Shown: piece after piece, positions 62,268 through 64,000 of the stretch
Layout of the letters: each line of letters begins with the position of its first letter
How positions within the stretch are numbered: the stretch's first letter is position 1
Source of the DNA: Bacillota bacterium
GTDB lineage: Bacteria > Bacillota > Clostridia > Lachnospirales > Lachnospiraceae
Assembly: GCA_023402845.1 (NCBI GenBank)
Contig: JAEYFP010000016.1
Span: 310,001 to 374,000, forward strand
Direction: 5' to 3'
Length of the DNA stretch: 64,000 nucleotides
The notes under the pieces: generated by a model
The model's input: only the letters and a program-made list of their open reading frames with translations
Databases searched by the model: none
What the model was told of the DNA's origin: nothing
Made by a program: the position numbers and the translations under genes

Positions 62268-62301
62268 TAGAGAAAAATAGACCACAAATCTGCGGTCTAT
62301 G
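62268..62301 (-). terminator. Attenuating terminator after rpmH
   Basis: ATAGACC and GGTCTAT form a stem at 62277-62300, followed on the minus strand by TTTTTCTC. The rpmH stop codon lies inside it. Partial read-through into rnpA would give more L34 than RnpA. Confidence 0.75.
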
Positions 62302-62431
62302 CTGACAATTTTTTTCTTCCCTTTAATCTTCTGGAAGCTAAAACTTTTCTTCCGCCCGGCGTACTCATTCTACTTCTGAATCCGTGAACTTTTGATCTCT
62401 GTCTATTCTTAGGTTGAAATGTCATTTTCAT
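62297..62431 (-). CDS. rpmH: 50S ribosomal protein L34
   Basis: A 44-residue protein, MKMTFQPKNRQRSKVHGF...ending RKKLSA, a complete L34. GAAGGAGGTG precedes the ATG. Its stop codon lies in the terminator stem. It is the first gene of the rpmH-rnpA-yidD-yidC-jag series and is divergent from dnaA. Confidence 0.97.
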   Translation of the reverse strand: MKMTFQPKNRQRSKVHGFRSRMSTPGGRKVLASRRLKGRKKLSA

Positions 62432-62502
62432 AATTAAACACCTCCTTCTATCTTTTCTATTTTTCTTAATTTGTATGTTAATTGTAGGAAAACATCATTT
62501 CA

Positions 62503-62531
62503 ATTATATGCAAAAGAATAGTTTACGTCAA
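62503..62531 (-). promoter_or_regulatory. Promoter of rpmH operon
   Basis: On the minus strand, TTGACG (62526-62531) and TATAAT (62503-62508) are 17 bp apart. Confidence 0.8.
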
Positions 62532-62559
62532 GCAAAAAGTTAGAAGAGCTCTATTTTCT

Positions 62560-62876
62560 GCAATATTTTAAAATCTCATACATTGAATTTACATAATATT
62601 ATCCACAAAATGTGAATTAAATGTGGATAACTAAGTAATATCCTGTTTAAAAGCTGTTAATAAAATTTCAAACAGCGTATTTAAGCTATTTCTTAAATCC
62701 TTATTAATAAAGCATATCATTCACATAAATAATAAAAAGAAAAATGATATGTTAACTAAACAATTAAGTAACTTCGCATTTTATACAAATAGAGGAATCA
62801 ATTCTAAAAACATTTGATAATTTAATAATTTTGTTATAATATAGAGTAGTGATAGAATGATGTTAGGAGAATTAAA
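62560..62876. other. oriC region (upstream sub-region) between rpmH and dnaA
   Basis: This AT-rich 445-bp gap holds two perfect DnaA boxes in opposite orientation, TTATCCACA (62599-62607) and TGTGGATAA (62622-62630), with further weak sites (TGTGAATTA between them). An inverted repeat CATATCATT/AATGATATG is at 62713-62751. A likely dnaA promoter is TTGATA (62814-62819) and TATAAT (62835-62840), with a short 15-bp spacer. A second sub-region may lie past dnaA, outside the window. Confidence 0.8.
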
Positions 62877-64000
62877 ATGGATGAGTTATTGGCAAAGTGG
62901 GAAGAAATTAAAGAAGCGATCAGGAAAGAACATAATCTTTCTGATATTTCTTATAAAACCTGGATTCTCCCTCTGAAGCTGTATAATGTAGAAAAGGACA
63001 GGATTGTTATTTTAATTCCATTTGATCAGGCCCAGTCCCTAAACTATATCAACAATAAATATTCGCTTCCGATCAAAGTAGCAATTGCTGAGGCAGTTCA
63101 TAAAGAATATGAAATTGAATTTGTGCTTGAGAAGGATATTAAGACCTATAAATCAAGTTCTATTTCTGATTCTTCCAATAATGTCAATTATGAAAGGGCT
63201 AATTTAAATTCTAAATATACCTTTGATACCTTTGTCGTAGGAGGAAATAATCGGTTTGCACATTCTGCCTCCCTGGCAGTTGCAGAGTCTCCGGGAGAAG
63301 TATATAATCCTTTATTTCTATATGGAGGAGTTGGACTTGGAAAAACACACCTTATGCACTCCATTGCACATTTCATTATAGAAAACAATCCGAACGCAAA
63401 AGTTCTTTATGTAACATCCGAACAATTTACAAATGAAGTCATTGATGCAATCAGAATTGGTAATAATTCTCCTACGGCAATGAAGAAATTTAGAGAAAAA
63501 TACAGAAATATTGATGTACTACTGATCGACGATATCCAATTTATTATAGGAAAAGAAAGTACACAGGAAGAATTTTTCCATACATTTAATCAGCTTCATG
63601 AAGAAAAAAAACAAATTATCATATCTTCTGATAAACCTCCGAAAGATATGGATATTCTTGAAGAACGATATAAATCCAGATTCGGATGGGGATTGATTGC
63701 TGATATACAGTCTCCTGATTATGAAACAAGAATGGCTATTCTTCAAAAGAAAGAAGAAATGGACGGCTATGAAATTGATGAAGCTGTTATTCAATATATA
63801 GCAAATAACGTAAAATCAAATATCAGAGAACTGGAAGGCGCATTAAATAAATTAATTGCTCTTTCAAATCTTGAGAAAAAAGAAATCACATTGGAACTGG
63901 CTGAAGAAGCATTGAAGGATATTATTTCACCTAACATTCCTAATAAAATCACACCGGAATATATTATTGAAGTAGTATCCGAACATTTTAACATTCCTCC
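62877..64000 (+). CDS. dnaA: Chromosomal replication initiator DnaA, N-terminal part (runs off the window)
   Basis: 374 residues are visible of about 450. Domain I is at residues 1-85. The AAA+ domain starts near YTFDTFVVGGNNRFAHSASLAVAE, with Walker A GGVGLGKTHL, Walker B LLIDDIQFI and sensor motifs NIRELEGALNKL. The DNA-binding domain IV begins just before the window ends (ITPEYIIEVVSEHFNI). TTAGGAGAATTAAA precedes the ATG. Confidence 0.97.
   Translation, partial: MDELLAKWEEIKEAIRKEHNLSDISYKTWILPLKLYNVEKDRIVILIPFDQAQSLNYINNKYSLPIKVAIAEAVHKEYEIEFVLEKDIKTYKSSSISDSSNNVNYERANLNSKYTFDTFVVGGNNRFAHSASLAVAESPGEVYNPLFLYGGVGLGKTHLMHSIAHFIIENNPNAKVLYVTSEQFTNEVIDAIRIGNNSPTAMKKFREKYRNIDVLLIDDIQFIIGKESTQEEFFHTFNQLHEEKKQIIISSDKPPKDMDILEERYKSRFGWGLIADIQSPDYETRMAILQKKEEMDGYEIDEAVIQYIANNVKSNIRELEGALNKLIALSNLEKKEITLELAEEALKDIISPNIPNKITPEYIIEVVSEHFNIP

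Noticed and set aside
1..64000. CRISPR arrays, insertion sequences or prophage genes
   Set aside because: No regularly spaced repeats, no transposase or phage-like coding sequences and no terminal inverted repeats were seen.

Overview
The window reads as the origin-proximal part of a low-GC, strictly anaerobic Firmicutes chromosome, most like a Lachnospiraceae member. The right end carries the classic order dnaA (partial) - oriC - rpmH - rnpA - yidD - yidC - jag - mnmE - mnmG - rsmG - parA - parB, with a perfect parS site. Lachnospiraceae/Clostridia-type hypotheticals (DUF4446, DUF3881), a V-type ATPase operon, a glycyl radical enzyme and a glycine riboswitch agree with this. By eye GC falls to about 30-35 % over the last 14 kb.

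Layout. 1-1301: divergent zinc ABC transporter genes (znuC-like partial, znuA) around a 7-1-7 Zur/Fur-type operator. 1402-4320: FliB-like protein, YqeY, a flavodoxin and a TetR regulator with a 15-bp-arm palindrome. 4364-6173: tandem glycine riboswitch, terminator and an alanine/glycine:cation symporter, then an AraC regulator. 7192-13200: a maltodextrin locus (GH13 neopullulanase-like enzyme, two permeases, binding protein, divergent LacI regulator); no ATPase subunit is present. 13203-19110: FGGY kinase, glycyl radical enzyme and radical-SAM activase, divergent from a ROK regulator; the substrate is unknown. 19125-20681: putP. 20817-29390: nine-gene V-type ATPase operon. 29613-31760: two tandem membrane acyltransferases. 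31765-36649: trxA, trmB, a D,D-carboxypeptidase, a DEDD exonuclease and an unknown protein. 36839-38283: a structured leader RNA before a LysE/CcdA-like membrane protein, and a NimA-like flavoprotein. 38292-40465: a PAS-GGDEF-HD-GYP protein and an XRE regulator.

40593-50002 is the most unusual region: nine co-directional, mostly overlapping or tightly spaced genes. They encode a Cys-rich mini-protein, a LytTR response regulator, a soluble GHKL kinase, a dicarboxylate/amino-acid symporter with an N-terminal degenerate HATPase module, a diguanylate cyclase, a STAS anti-anti-sigma protein, a DUF2156 (GNAT-like) protein, a MATE transporter with a C-terminal degenerate HATPase module, and a SpoIIE/RsbU-type PP2C phosphatase with an intact HATPase domain. 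The three HATPase-like modules resemble one another, so I infer a partner-switching system wired directly into two membrane transporters. The block lies between a 35-bp perfect palindrome and the 3' end of tRNA-Arg(CCU).

50501-56235 holds DUF3881, an HD-GYP protein, DUF4446, parB, parA, parS, an unknown coiled-coil protein and rsmG, leading into the tRNA-modification, membrane-insertase and replication-initiation genes. Starts were chosen by ribosome binding site. Domain assignments come from motif reading alone, with no database search.
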